Shown: positions 26,004 to 35,589 of the stretch, in pieces
Numbering within the stretch: the stretch's first letter is position 1
Layout: each line of letters opens with the position of its first letter
Origin: Thiomicrorhabdus sp963677355
Lineage (GTDB): Bacteria > Pseudomonadota > Gammaproteobacteria > Thiomicrospirales > Thiomicrospiraceae
Assembly: GCA_963677355.2 (NCBI GenBank)
Contig: CAXXXQ010000003.1
Location: 248,001-312,000, forward strand
Reading direction: 5' to 3'
Length of the DNA stretch: 64,000 bases
Position numbers and translations under genes: made by a program
Notes under the pieces: generated by a model
The model's input: only the letters and a program-made list of their open reading frames with translations
What the model was told of the DNA's origin: nothing
Databases searched by the model: none

Positions 26004-27203
26004 ATGTCGGAAGTATTTATTGGTAGACAGCCTATATTGGATAGGCAAATGAATGTCTTTGCGTATGAGTTGCAGTTCCATCAAGGTTTGAATCCAAATA
26101 AAAAAACACTGGAAACCACTGTTGAACTGATTGAGAAGACTGAAGAAGAGATCGGTTTTCAGGCGATAGCAGGAAATCATAACGTGATGCTACACCTGCC
26201 GAAAGAGCTGGTGAAAGTCGATTTACTTCCGGCGATTGATCCGGATAAAGAGTTGGTACTGGAGATTCCGAACGATGTCGTCAAAGACATCGAAGTGCTG
26301 CGTAATTTGAAAGAGATTAAGTCCGAAGGCCTGAGTATCGCCTTGCACGATTTTGTGGATGATGAATCCAGCATTAAATTGGCAAGTATCAGTGACTACG
26401 TGAAGATCGATATTGAATCTCATACCGAGGTGCAGCTTAAAAATATGTTGCAGGAGCTGCACGACAAAGGTATTAAAGTGATTGCCGAGAAGGTTGAAAC
26501 CGAAGAGATGTTCAACTATTTGAAAAAGCTCGGTTTCGATTTTTTTCAGGGCTATTTCTTCACTAATCCGATCATTATCAACGGACAAAAACTATCCGGT
26601 AACAAACTGACGCTGCTGCAATTAATGGCCAAGGTAAACAGTCCACATACCGATTTTACCGAACTTTCCGAAATCATCAGTCAAGATGTCGCTTTGAGTC
26701 ATAAGTTATTGGTTGCCATTAATAATCCGGCTTCGATGATTCCGGTGCGAGTGGAGAATATCGCCGACGGTTTGAAATATATGGGTTTAAAACGGCTTAA
26801 ATTCTGGGTCAATATGCTGATGTTATCCAGTATGGAAGACGTGCCGCAAGAACTGTTGATTACCTCGTTGATGCGTGCCAAATTTTGCGAAATGGTTGCT
26901 GAAGCCGCTGGTTACAATACGGAAAAAGACAGCTATTTTTTGGTTGGGCTGTTTTCTAATCTAGGCGCTTTTTTCAGAATTCCGATTGCGGAAGTGGTCG
27001 CGGAAATGCCGTTGTCCGAAGATCTAGTGGAAGCGTTGGTCGATAAAAAAGGCACAATGGGAGATGCGTTGCGTATTTTGAATGCGATGGAACAGGCTAA
27101 TAGCATTCTTTCTAATCTCCAGTTCGACGGCTTGAGTATCAGTGAAATCAGTTCCCGTTTTATGGCGGCTTCTGCTTGGGCTCAGCAAGTCATTACCGAG
27201 TAA
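26004..27203 (+). CDS. EAL-HDOD two-domain signalling protein (degenerate EAL)
   Basis: A 399-residue YuxH-type protein. The N-terminal EAL-like domain starts with the typical FIGRQPILDRQMNVFAYELQF. The catalytic EAL signature is replaced by YELQF and most metal ligands are missing, so it should not hydrolyse cyclic di-GMP. The C-terminal HDOD domain (about 200-390) has LLQLMAKVNSPHTDFTELSEIISQD-type helices. Such proteins act as non-catalytic hubs in cyclic-di-GMP or phosphorelay signalling. It is monocistronic as far as I can see. Confidence 0.88.
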   Translation: MSEVFIGRQPILDRQMNVFAYELQFHQGLNPNKKTLETTVELIEKTEEEIGFQAIAGNHNVMLHLPKELVKVDLLPAIDPDKELVLEIPNDVVKDIEVLRNLKEIKSEGLSIALHDFVDDESSIKLASISDYVKIDIESHTEVQLKNMLQELHDKGIKVIAEKVETEEMFNYLKKLGFDFFQGYFFTNPIIINGQKLSGNKLTLLQLMAKVNSPHTDFTELSEIISQDVALSHKLLVAINNPASMIPVRVENIADGLKYMGLKRLKFWVNMLMLSSMEDVPQELLITSLMRAKFCEMVAEAAGYNTEKDSYFLVGLFSNLGAFFRIPIAEVVAEMPLSEDLVEALVDKKGTMGDALRILNAMEQANSILSNLQFDGLSISEISSRFMAASAWAQQVITE

Positions 27204-27300
27204 AAACCATATTCCCACGACAGAGTCATAAGTCACCCGATATAATATAAATCCTTACTCGAACCGTTGAGTTTAAATATTTTGAAAAGGGGATACATCT

Positions 27301-28671
27301 ATGACCATGCAATCCATTAACCCGGCAACCGGAGAGTTGCTTGCTGAGTTTGAAACCTGGGACGACGAGACCTTGGATTACGTGGTAACTCAGGCTGGTT
27401 ATATGTTTGCGGATTGGTCGAAACTGACCCCGATTGAAGACCGCTGCATGATGATAAAGCGGGTTGCCGAAGTGCTCCGCGATGACATCGAGCCGCTGGC
27501 AGAATTGGTTGCTCTGGAGATGGGCAAAACTTTCAAAGAGGCTCAGGCGGAAATTGAGAAGTGTGCCTGGGTTTGTGATTTCTATGCCGAAAAAGGACCT
27601 GCGTTTTTGGCGGATGAAGTTATAGAGACCGATGCTTCCAAAAGTTATGTCGCTTATCTGCCATTGGGAGTTGTGCTGGCCGTTATGCCATGGAACTTCC
27701 CGTTCTGGCAAGTTTTTCGTTTCGCAGCACCGGCGTTGATTGCCGGAAATGTCGCAGTGCTTAAGCACGCATCCAATGTACCGCAATGCGCTCTGGCGAT
27801 GGAAGAAGTCTTTCGTAAGGCCGGTTTCCCCGACCATATCTTTTCAACTCTGATGATCGGTTCAAGCCAAGTAGAACAGGTGATCCGTCATCCAGCCGTT
27901 CGCGCGGTGACTTTGACCGGTAGTGAAAACGCCGGTCGACAAGTGGCTAGTGTCGCCGGTTCGGAATTGAAGAAAACTGTGTTGGAATTGGGTGGTTCGG
28001 ACGCCTTTATCGTACTGGACAGTGCCGATATCAAAAAAGCGGTTGAAGGTGCGGTAAGCGGACGTTTTATCAATATGGGGCAGAGTTGTATCGCCTCTAA
28101 ACGATTTATTGTCGATCAATATATCGCCGACGAGTTTACCGAACGCTTCAAAAATGCGATTGAAGAGAAGTTTGTCGCGGGTGATCCGATGGATGAGGAG
28201 ACGACATTGGCTCCGATGGCGCGTCAGGATCTGTTGGACGAATTGCATGATCAAGTGATGCGTTCGGTTGAAATGGGGGCGAAAATCGTCACCGGAGGTT
28301 ATCAGTTGGATCGTCCGGGTTGCTATTATGCGCCGACTATTCTGACCGACGTCACCAGCAATATGCCGGCTTGGAGTGAAGAATTCTTCGGACCGGTGGC
28401 GATTGTCTTGAAGGCTACCGAACCGGCTCATGCTTTGGGCATCGCCAATTCGGTCGATTTCGGTCTGGGCGGTTCCATCTGGACCGATGATTTGTCTACT
28501 GCCGAGACGATGGCTCGCGGAATGGAGTCGGGAGCGACCTTTGTCAACAATATCAGCTTTTCAGACCCGAGAATGCCGTTTGGCGGCGTGAAAAATTCCG
28601 GATATGGCCGTGAACTGTCCGAACATGGAATCAGAGAGTTCACCAATGTGAAATCAATTTGGATTAAATGA
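27301..28671 (+). CDS. NAD(P)-dependent aldehyde dehydrogenase, succinate-semialdehyde dehydrogenase-like
   Basis: A 456-residue aldehyde dehydrogenase. The catalytic Cys263 is in NMGQSCIASKRF, the general-base Glu in LELGGSD, and the Rossmann motif region in MPWNFPFWQVFR and TGSENAGR. The opening INPATGELLAEF and overall pattern are those of GabD/Sad-like succinate-semialdehyde dehydrogenases, but the aldehyde substrate is not certain. The stop overlaps the next gene by four bases (ATGA), so the two are translationally coupled. Confidence 0.88.
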   Translation: MTMQSINPATGELLAEFETWDDETLDYVVTQAGYMFADWSKLTPIEDRCMMIKRVAEVLRDDIEPLAELVALEMGKTFKEAQAEIEKCAWVCDFYAEKGPAFLADEVIETDASKSYVAYLPLGVVLAVMPWNFPFWQVFRFAAPALIAGNVAVLKHASNVPQCALAMEEVFRKAGFPDHIFSTLMIGSSQVEQVIRHPAVRAVTLTGSENAGRQVASVAGSELKKTVLELGGSDAFIVLDSADIKKAVEGAVSGRFINMGQSCIASKRFIVDQYIADEFTERFKNAIEEKFVAGDPMDEETTLAPMARQDLLDELHDQVMRSVEMGAKIVTGGYQLDRPGCYYAPTILTDVTSNMPAWSEEFFGPVAIVLKATEPAHALGIANSVDFGLGGSIWTDDLSTAETMARGMESGATFVNNISFSDPRMPFGGVKNSGYGRELSEHGIREFTNVKSIWIK

Positions 28672-29438
28672 TGTTTGATTTATTGATAAAAACTTTATCA
28701 GACCTGAAAGAGCCAGCCATTTTATGGCGACTGTTTGTGCCTTTTGTAGCAGCGATTGTTTTGGTTTCTCTGCTCGGTTACGGTATTTTCGGTGTTTTCA
28801 TGGTCAGTGATTTTGTGACCAATAACCCGTTTGTTCAGGATGTTGAAACCTGGACTGCCGAGGCGGAGCAGACGATTGGGGCAATACCTTTTATCGGTAC
28901 TGCTATCCTTTGGCTGCTAGGCGTGGTTTTTGCCGTAATTGCCGGTATTTTGGGAGTCTTGCTGGGTAGCTATCTGATTCTTCTCTTCGCCATGATTATT
29001 ACCGGTTTTATGACCGATAGTTTGGTCAAAGCGGTGCATGATAAACACTATCCGCATACCGATTATCAAGGGCACGGAACCATGCTTGGCATGCTTGGTA
29101 AGCTGCTCTGGTACGGCTTTTTGTTGTTATTGCTGTTTTTGGTTACCATTCCGATGTTGTTTATCCCGCTGATCAACGTCATCTGGTTTTGGTTGCTCGG
29201 TTTTATGTTCTTCCGTTATTCGGTGGTGTTGGATGTGGGGCAGGTTATTCTGCCGGAGAAAATGTTCAATGAGGTCAAGCAGATAACCAACTGGACGCCG
29301 ACGCTGGCGATTGCGGCGCTGTTCCTGCTTAGTACTCTGCCATTGATCGGATTGTTTATCCCTGTTCTAGCCGTTATCGCATTATCGCATTACTATTTTG
29401 ACTACTTGTCAACCATGCCTGTTCGAGAACAGGATTAA
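28668..29438 (+). CDS. EI24/CysZ-type integral membrane protein
   Basis: A 256-residue inner-membrane protein with about five to six helices (for example LFVPFVAAIVLVSLLGYGIF and FVAVIAGILGVLLGSYL-like stretches). Its EI24-like layout includes a central helix pair and the loop ITGFMTDSLVKAVHDKHYP. CysZ, a sulfate permease, belongs to this superfamily, but most EI24 members are uncharacterised. It starts in the stop codon of the aldehyde dehydrogenase gene, so it is made from the same transcript. Confidence 0.78.
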   Translation: MMFDLLIKTLSDLKEPAILWRLFVPFVAAIVLVSLLGYGIFGVFMVSDFVTNNPFVQDVETWTAEAEQTIGAIPFIGTAILWLLGVVFAVIAGILGVLLGSYLILLFAMIITGFMTDSLVKAVHDKHYPHTDYQGHGTMLGMLGKLLWYGFLLLLLFLVTIPMLFIPLINVIWFWLLGFMFFRYSVVLDVGQVILPEKMFNEVKQITNWTPTLAIAALFLLSTLPLIGLFIPVLAVIALSHYYFDYLSTMPVREQD

Positions 29439-29471
29439 GAAAAACGATACGACTCTATAGCCGGTTGCTCT

Positions 29472-29508
29472 AAAAAGCGCGATTCAAAATTCAGAATCAG
29501 CGCTTTTT
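29472..29508. terminator. Bidirectional terminator overlapping the helicase stop codon
   Basis: A long stem of AAAAAGCGC and GATTC with GAATC and GCGCTTTTT, interrupted by one bulged base. It lies between the EI24 gene and the converging helicase gene, and its right arm includes the helicase's last codons. Confidence 0.8.
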
Positions 29509-30738
29509 CTTTATGGCACTTTTGTTAGTGGTTTTCTTTTTAGCCGTTTTTTTCGGTTTCTTTTTAGCGGTTGCTTTCTTCAATGCATCTTTAAGTTTGA
29601 AATTGGCTTCCAGGCCTTCAATCTTTTGAATGGGCAGTTTTTGCTGTAGGTGGTATTCAACCCGTTCTAAGTTCGGCAAGTCATGGCGCTCCACCAAACT
29701 GATTGCGATACCTACCTGTTGTCCGCGGCCGGTTCGACCGATACGATGGATATAGTTATCTCCGCGGTAAGGCATGTCGTAGTTGATGACATGGGTGATA
29801 TTCAACATATCCAAGCCGCGTGCCGCGACATCGGTTGCGACCAGCACTTTGATTTTTCCGGATTTGAATTTCTGCATCTTTTCCAGGCGCACCGCTTGGA
29901 TGAAATCGCCGTGTAAAACTTGTGCCGAGACGTTTTGCGATTGCAGGTAGTCCGTGACTTCTATGGCACGCTCTTTCTTGTTACAGAAGACGATAGCACT
30001 TTGGCAGCTGGCGTCATTCAGCAAGTTGGTTAACAAAGCTTGTTTGTGCTGTTTGTCGTTGGCTAGATAGACGGCTTGCTGAACTTGATCCGACTTTTGG
30101 TTGGGTGCATCGATCTGTACCACTTCCGGTTCGTCGAGAATCTCTGCCGCAAACTTTTCAACACCGCTTCCGCCAAGTGTGGCCGAGAACAGGCCTGCCT
30201 GAAAATCGCCGGGAATCGCTTCAAGCAAGGCTCGAACCGTGGGGCCTTGTCCCATATCCAGCATGCGATCGGCCTCGTCGATAATCAATATTTCGATATC
30301 GGACAGATTCACACCGTCCTCTTCCATGATCTTCGCCAAGCGCCCGGGGGTCGCTACTAGAATGTCACAAGGTCTTTTCAGGTTTTCCAGTTGCTGACTC
30401 ATCTTGAAGCCACCGGTAATGATTGTGCTTGGGAAATTGCAGTGCGTGCCTAATTGTTTGACGACCTTATGAATCTGGAAGGCAAGTTCGCGTGTCGGCG
30501 CCAGTAGTAATGCACGCGGTTGATCGGCGTGTTGCGGTTCATCCAGCAGGTATTGCAAGATGGGCAATACGAAAGCGGCGGTTTTCCCTGTGCCAGTTGC
30601 GGCTCCGGCTAGGACATCTCGGCGATCAAGTAAAATCGGAATCGCCGCCTCTTGGATTGGTGTCGGTTTATGAAATTTTTGCTGTTCGATCGCGCTTAAT
30701 AAAGCGGGATCTAAATCCAATTCTTCAAATGTCATCAA
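29497..30738 (-). CDS. DEAD-box ATP-dependent RNA helicase, SrmB-like
   Basis: A 413-residue helicase with all core motifs: the Q motif (KPTPIQEAAIP), Walker A (GAATGTGKTAA), DEAD (LIIDEADRMLDMG), SAT (FSATLGG), ATDVAARGLD and HRIGRTGRG. The C-terminal tail is a lysine-rich, disordered stretch typical of ribosome-assembly or RNA-binding helicases. The helicase core resembles SrmB (ISLVERHD, FSATL, MLDMG), which acts in 50S assembly. The subfamily assignment is tentative. Confidence 0.88.
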   Translation of the reverse strand: MMTFEELDLDPALLSAIEQQKFHKPTPIQEAAIPILLDRRDVLAGAATGTGKTAAFVLPILQYLLDEPQHADQPRALLLAPTRELAFQIHKVVKQLGTHCNFPSTIITGGFKMSQQLENLKRPCDILVATPGRLAKIMEEDGVNLSDIEILIIDEADRMLDMGQGPTVRALLEAIPGDFQAGLFSATLGGSGVEKFAAEILDEPEVVQIDAPNQKSDQVQQAVYLANDKQHKQALLTNLLNDASCQSAIVFCNKKERAIEVTDYLQSQNVSAQVLHGDFIQAVRLEKMQKFKSGKIKVLVATDVAARGLDMLNITHVINYDMPYRGDNYIHRIGRTGRGQQVGIAISLVERHDLPNLERVEYHLQQKLPIQKIEGLEANFKLKDALKKATAKKKPKKTAKKKTTNKSAIKKKR

Positions 30739-30794
30739 GGTCTCATTATTTTTTACTAACTGGGCCGTTAGTCAACAACGGCACTAAAACGATT

Positions 30795-32168
30795 TCAGGC
30801 TTGTATTTTATAACAAGGTTTGTATTCATCATCGCCAATCTTCATGCGTTTTTCCTGTATGAACATTTGTAATAAGGTATCCATGCTTTGCATGATCTCT
30901 TGATCGCCTTTGATGATGAAAGGTCCGTTACGCTGAATTTCCCTGATACCGTCCGCCTTAACGTTACCGGCGACAATGCCAGAGAAGGCTTTGCGCAATT
31001 GGCTGGCCAATAAATGCGCGGGCTGATCCCTGTGTAGATTCAGTTTAGCCATATTGATATGAGTCGGAATAAACGGTAGTTGGTGGTCTTCCAAGTCCAG
31101 ATTGATTCGCCAGTTGTAGTAATAGGCATCACTGGATTTTTTTCGATCTTGGCGAACCACTTCCATTTGTTGCTTCATATAGCTGGCAACATCGCGGGGA
31201 TGGTCGATAATTAATTTCAATTTATCAATGGCTTCATTGCCAAGCGTTACCTGAATAAAATCGAGTATCGCCGTAAAATAGGTTTCGCTGGATTTATCTC
31301 CGGTGAGGACGACAGGCAAAGTCAAATGTTGATTGTCCGGATGCAGCAGAATACTTAACAGATAGAGCAGTTCTTCCATGGTGCCGGGGCCGCCCGGCAG
31401 GATGACGATGCCGTGGCCTATGCGCACAAATGCTTCCAGGCGTTTTTCGATATCCGGCATAATGCATAGTTCGTTAACGAAAGCGTTCGGCGCTTCGGCG
31501 GCGATAATGCCGGGCTCGGTCATGCCGATATAGCGGCCTTTTGTGTAACGCTGTTTGCCGTGGCCGAGAATGGCTCCTTTCATCGGTCCTTTCATGACGC
31601 CAGGGCCGCAACCGGTACAGATGTCCAAGTTGCGCAGACCTAACTCGTAGCCGAGATGTTTGCTGTAATCGTACTCTTTTTCAGGAATAGAGTGTCCGCC
31701 CCAGCAGACGACGATATTCGGCAAGATATTGGGGATCATCAGTTGAGCATTGCGAGCGATCAGAAAGACGGCATTAGTAATGCCGTGCGAAGAGTTTAGG
31801 TCGATTTCGATATTGGAGATCACTTCGTTTTGCGAATAGATCAGGTCACGGATCACGGCGAATAAGTGCTCTTTAAGACCGACAATCAGCTCGTTATCCA
31901 CAAACGCATGGCGGGGCGCGTTTTTAAGTGCGATTTGTACCCCTCGACCTTTGACGTTAACCGAAATCGAAAAGTCGGGGTAACTCTCGAGTAGGGAGAT
32001 TTCATTGTCTTTTTCCGAACCGGTGTTCAGCACGGCTAAGGTGCAGCGTCTCAATAGCTCGTTCAGACCTTTGGAGGTGGCGTCGCAGAGCTGGTGGGCT
32101 TCTTGATAAGAGAGGATCTGTAATGAGCCTAAAGGGCGAATAATCACTTCTTCAATATCGGTATTCAT
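30795..32168 (-). CDS. ppnN: Nucleotide 5'-monophosphate nucleosidase PpnN (LOG family)
   Basis: A 457-residue cytosolic enzyme, the same length as E. coli YgdH/PpnN. That enzyme cleaves purine and pyrimidine nucleoside monophosphates to base plus ribose 5-phosphate and is stimulated by (p)ppGpp. The LOG motif PGGPGTMEELLYLLSILLHP and the nucleotide-binding GCGPGVMKGPMKGA are clear. Extra N- and C-terminal domains distinguish it from short LOG proteins. It lies upstream of, and may be transcribed with, the helicase gene. Confidence 0.92.
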   Translation of the reverse strand: MNTDIEEVIIRPLGSLQILSYQEAHQLCDATSKGLNELLRRCTLAVLNTGSEKDNEISLLESYPDFSISVNVKGRGVQIALKNAPRHAFVDNELIVGLKEHLFAVIRDLIYSQNEVISNIEIDLNSSHGITNAVFLIARNAQLMIPNILPNIVVCWGGHSIPEKEYDYSKHLGYELGLRNLDICTGCGPGVMKGPMKGAILGHGKQRYTKGRYIGMTEPGIIAAEAPNAFVNELCIMPDIEKRLEAFVRIGHGIVILPGGPGTMEELLYLLSILLHPDNQHLTLPVVLTGDKSSETYFTAILDFIQVTLGNEAIDKLKLIIDHPRDVASYMKQQMEVVRQDRKKSSDAYYYNWRINLDLEDHQLPFIPTHINMAKLNLHRDQPAHLLASQLRKAFSGIVAGNVKADGIREIQRNGPFIIKGDQEIMQSMDTLLQMFIQEKRMKIGDDEYKPCYKIQA

Positions 32169-32214
32169 GGTAGTGTATTCTCAAACTTAATAGCTTAGGT
32201 GTAAGAGGATTATT

Positions 32215-33318
32215 ATGCGTGACAAGCAACCTTACGAGGAAGGTTTTTTAGTTATTTTATTGATTCTGGCGATTATCGGTGTCGTCTGGCTTTTTTCCCC
32301 GTTTTTAGAAGCGCTGTTTTTTGCAATGATCTTGGCAACCGCGAGTTATAAAGGTTATGAAGCGTTGTTGCCGCGTTGCAAACAGTCGCCGACCATGGCC
32401 GCTTCCGTGATGAGTGTAGCGGTTTTTGCCGGGGTGATTGCGCCGGTCACCTATTTGTTGGTTGAAGTCAGTCTTCAGGTCGGCCAACTCTACAGCAGCG
32501 CACAAGCCTGGTTAAATCAGCAAGATGCCGAAAGTTTGGCTAATTTGAATCAGTCGATTCTAAGTTACCTGCCTTTAAGCGACGAAGCTCAGGCGAATGC
32601 TCTGGTTCAGCTTAAAGAGCATTCTCAGAAGATTTTGGGGTTTGTGCAAAGTGCCACCTTGTTCCTGTTGGAAGGGGTATTGGGAACGACTTCCTCTTTT
32701 ATTACTTTTATCGGTTTGTCGGTTTTTGCGCTGTTCTTTTTCTATCGGGACGGACATGCGATCGCCAACCATTTGAAAGTGTTGTCGCCGTTGGAAAATC
32801 GTTATGACCAGATGATCATGGATCGTTTCGCTTCGCTTTCGACTGTTCTGACCTTGAGTGTGGTAGGGATTGCAGTCATGCAAGGTTTCTCGTTTGCCTT
32901 GATTTCCTGGATCTTAGGCTTGCCCGGCATGTTTATTGGTATGGCGATTGCCGTGACCTCGTTTATTCCGGTAGTCGGTGCCGCTTTAGTTTGGGTGCCG
33001 ATTGCGACTTACAGTGCCTTGCAGGGCGATTATGTGACCGCAGTCACTATTACCATTTGGGGGGTTGTCGTTACCGGATTTGTGATCGATAACATTATGC
33101 GTCCGTTATTGATCAATAAATTAAGTCGCTCCTTAAAGGGCGGAGGAGAAGGTTTGACTGTGGCTAACCATACGTTGATCACGGTGCTTTCCACTTTTGC
33201 CGGTCTGATCCACTTTGGTGTGATTGGACTATTCTTCGGACCGGTTATTGCCGCGATGGCGATTACCATCTTTGATGTTTATGAACATAAACACGGAGAT
33301 AGTCTGGATCGGAGTTAA
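32215..33318 (+). CDS. AI-2E family transporter (UPF0118/YdiK type)
   Basis: A 367-residue inner-membrane protein with about seven to eight helices. The family's N-terminal pair (GFLVILLILAIIGVVWLFSPFLEALFFAMILA region) is present. A soluble segment follows (about 90-150), and the C-terminal half contains GLPGMFIGMAIAVTSFIPVVGAALVWVP and IDNIMRPLLI. Members export diverse small molecules; one is linked to autoinducer-2 and others to Na+/H+ antiport. The substrate is unknown. It is divergent from ppnN. Confidence 0.88.
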   Translation: MRDKQPYEEGFLVILLILAIIGVVWLFSPFLEALFFAMILATASYKGYEALLPRCKQSPTMAASVMSVAVFAGVIAPVTYLLVEVSLQVGQLYSSAQAWLNQQDAESLANLNQSILSYLPLSDEAQANALVQLKEHSQKILGFVQSATLFLLEGVLGTTSSFITFIGLSVFALFFFYRDGHAIANHLKVLSPLENRYDQMIMDRFASLSTVLTLSVVGIAVMQGFSFALISWILGLPGMFIGMAIAVTSFIPVVGAALVWVPIATYSALQGDYVTAVTITIWGVVVTGFVIDNIMRPLLINKLSRSLKGGGEGLTVANHTLITVLSTFAGLIHFGVIGLFFGPVIAAMAITIFDVYEHKHGDSLDRS

Positions 33319-33350
33319 AACCGTGCTGTGAACGTTTTATTTCGCCAATA

Positions 33351-33380
33351 AAAAAGCCGAACTTGAGTTCGGCTTTTTTA
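33351..33380. terminator. Bidirectional terminator
   Basis: AAAAAGCCGAACT / AGTTCGGCTTTTTT inverted repeat (33351-33379) between the converging AI-2E transporter and folE2 genes. Confidence 0.92.
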
Positions 33381-33404
33381 TCATCGATTGCGTTGACTTG
33401 TTTT

Positions 33405-34364
33405 TTACATTGGATCCATCAGATTCGGATCATCGATATAACCGCCGGCAATGCCTTTAGTGACTACGGCAACCGCATCGTGCGGATGCAGGCTTTCCAA
33501 GTGGTTCACTCTAACCCAGAAATCCAGATAGTCGTTGATGCCGTCCAGTTCCGCCTGTAATCGACGTGATGCATCTTCACAGAACATCAGGTTAGAGGCA
33601 TTCAAACGGGCAAACTCTTGCTCGTCTTCACGTTTTACCGTGGCTTGAACCGGAGTCTGCAAAGCGTCTTCGATGTGATTGATCAGTTTCGAGATCAGCA
33701 GATCGTCACTCTGTTGCACCTTGACCTTAACCTGTGCGTAAGAACGCTGGCTGTGGGGCGTGGCATTGATGCCTTCCGGTGTGCCGAGCCAATCCAGTAC
33801 GGTTTGGTAATCCGGGTTTTGACCCGAAAATTGTTTTTCAAACGCTTCTTGAATCAATTGGCGAGACAAAGCGGCCGAGCAAGGGCAGGTTGAAGAGTAA
33901 GGAACTTCAATGGAAATTTCGCACTCGAAATTACCGTTACGCAATTCACCGCGCAGCGTTGTCGGATAGTGTTTCCAGCCGCTATTGTCGCTTTTCAAAG
34001 AGCGGCGACGCTCGTAATAGTCAAATTTGAATTCGACAAAAGCATTGGCGCTCAAATCTTGATGAGATTCGATGAATGCTTGCAAAATATTTTTGACTCG
34101 GTTTGGAGACAGGGTTTCCTGTGTTGCCATTTGATCCAGCAGCAAATATAGGCGGGACATGTGAATCCCTTTGCTTTCCGGTACATCCAGGCTGACATAG
34201 GCTTGTGCTTGTGATGATACGCGGATTTCTTGCGCGGTGCTGTCGTCAGACTGGGCCTGCTTAACAAGAATGGGTAGTTCAATGCCGCTCATTCCAACCC
34301 AGTTAAGTTTTCCTTGAGGGCCGTGATGTGGTTGACACGCGATATCGGGCATGTGCTTGGTCAT
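33405..34364 (-). CDS. folE2: GTP cyclohydrolase FolE2 (type IB)
   Basis: Makes 7,8-dihydroneopterin triphosphate from GTP, the first step of folate and pterin synthesis. This is the non-zinc-restricted family that replaces FolE when zinc is scarce. Length 319 is normal. Family marks are GMSGIELPI, the metal-site cysteine in STCPCSAALSR, and CEDASRRLQAELD. A COG0523 GTPase gene lies just upstream on the same strand, a known association under zinc-responsive control. The folM gene nearby fits a pterin-related neighbourhood. Confidence 0.93.
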   Translation of the reverse strand: MTKHMPDIACQPHHGPQGKLNWVGMSGIELPILVKQAQSDDSTAQEIRVSSQAQAYVSLDVPESKGIHMSRLYLLLDQMATQETLSPNRVKNILQAFIESHQDLSANAFVEFKFDYYERRRSLKSDNSGWKHYPTTLRGELRNGNFECEISIEVPYSSTCPCSAALSRQLIQEAFEKQFSGQNPDYQTVLDWLGTPEGINATPHSQRSYAQVKVKVQQSDDLLISKLINHIEDALQTPVQATVKREDEQEFARLNASNLMFCEDASRRLQAELDGINDYLDFWVRVNHLESLHPHDAVAVVTKGIAGGYIDDPNLMDPM

Positions 34365-34389
34365 GCAATTTCCTTCGGCTTATCATTAG

Positions 34390-34442
34390 GTTAGTTAGAG
34401 CAGCGATTTATATTTTCGAAGCTTAGCAAAGGTCTAACTAAC
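34390..34442 (-). promoter_or_regulatory. Spaced 10-bp inverted repeat in the folE2 leader
   Basis: GTTAGTTAGA (34390-34399) and its exact reverse complement TCTAACTAAC (34433-34442) are separated by 33 bp between the COG0523 gene and folE2. It could be a regulator-binding pair or an RNA stem in the leader. It is not a recognisable Zur box. Confidence 0.4.
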
Positions 34443-34512
34443 TGAAATTGTTAAAAAGTAGCGGGCTATTCTAGCAAATAATTGAGTAAAAAGGTTGGGT
34501 AATTCCGGTATA

Positions 34513-35586
34513 TTAAATCTTTGTCTGTTTTCGATACAGAGTGGACTCGATCCAGGTTTCCAGTTGGGATTCATTTAGGTTGAATTCAGTGTCTATTTGT
34601 TCTTTAAACAAACACTCCAGGCGGCTGTCATGGCGCCATGCCATATCGCTGAACTCTAAGTTACCGTCGCTCCACTGGACAAGTTGCCACTCTTTGCCGG
34701 TTTTCAAGATTCCTTTGGCCCGGGAGAGGTAAGGGCTGAGTTTTTCAAATAGGGTTTTGAGTTCGGTTCGATTGAACTGTAGGTTGTTTTTCCAGACCCA
34801 GCCCATGCTCATTAGTCTGTTACCGCTTCGCCCGGCATAACATTCAAAGGTCGACTCGATTTGTGAGGCATAGGGGAGTTGTTGTTGAGTTTTTTCTCTG
34901 CTTAGAAGTGGTGCCGGCTGCTGTATGCCAAGAATGGTCAGACCTTTAGCTACAGGCGGCTTTAGAAAATCAGATAGCTCAATTTGCGCGAATCGGGTTT
35001 CGCAAACTTCCGTTTTGGGCGGATAGCATTGCTTTAAAAGTTGTTTGGCCTGCTCAATGTCTGACTGACTGGCAAGATCGGTCTTGTTCAAGACGATTGT
35101 ATCGGCCAAATGGATTAGGTCTCGCATGACCTGAGATTTTTGCCAGCGCTCAGGCGTCAGTTGCAGTGGGGTAATGACACAAAAGGTTTTTTGGAGATGT
35201 AGTTTTCGGCTGAAGTTACCATGGGTTAAAGTGTCGATCACTTTGGCCGGATGGCCTAGGCCGGTCGGTTCAATAAACAGGCGGTCGATCTGTTCATGGT
35301 CTTGCAGCAGTTTGTTTAAGGTATTGGCAAGAGTGATCTGTGCTGTGCAGCAGATGCAGCCGCCTGATACCGCTTCTAGGAGCAGCGTGTTGGCAGGTGA
35401 TGTTTGCTTGATAGGTTCGGCAGCGGATTGCAGGATCTGGCTGTCAATATCGACTTCGCCAAATTCGTTAATCAATATTGCCCAACGTTCGTTGATCGGT
35501 TTTTGGCGGATAAGATGTTTGAGCAGAGTGGTTTTTCCGCTTCCCAGCAAGCCGGTGATTAAATAGACGGGAAGCGATGCCGACAT
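34513..35586 (-). CDS. COG0523-family GTP-binding metallochaperone (CobW/ZinU-like)
   Basis: A 357-residue P-loop GTPase. Walker A is GLLGSGKTTLL and the metal-binding family signature is GCICC (near residue 77). NKTD is present, and a C-terminal CobW_C-like domain covers roughly residues 235-340. Members insert zinc or other metals into client proteins. Location upstream of folE2 points to the zinc-starvation subgroup, although no His-rich tail is seen. It follows mqo with a 3-bp gap, so mqo may drive part of its transcription. Confidence 0.87.
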   Translation of the reverse strand: MSASLPVYLITGLLGSGKTTLLKHLIRQKPINERWAILINEFGEVDIDSQILQSAAEPIKQTSPANTLLLEAVSGGCICCTAQITLANTLNKLLQDHEQIDRLFIEPTGLGHPAKVIDTLTHGNFSRKLHLQKTFCVITPLQLTPERWQKSQVMRDLIHLADTIVLNKTDLASQSDIEQAKQLLKQCYPPKTEVCETRFAQIELSDFLKPPVAKGLTILGIQQPAPLLSREKTQQQLPYASQIESTFECYAGRSGNRLMSMGWVWKNNLQFNRTELKTLFEKLSPYLSRAKGILKTGKEWQLVQWSDGNLEFSDMAWRHDSRLECLFKEQIDTEFNLNESQLETWIESTLYRKQTKI

Positions 35587-35589
35587 CAG

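Noticed and set aside
27226..27837. 203-codon minus-strand open frame opposite the aldehyde dehydrogenase gene
   Set aside because: It lies entirely antisense to a well-supported enzyme gene and has no signature of its own.
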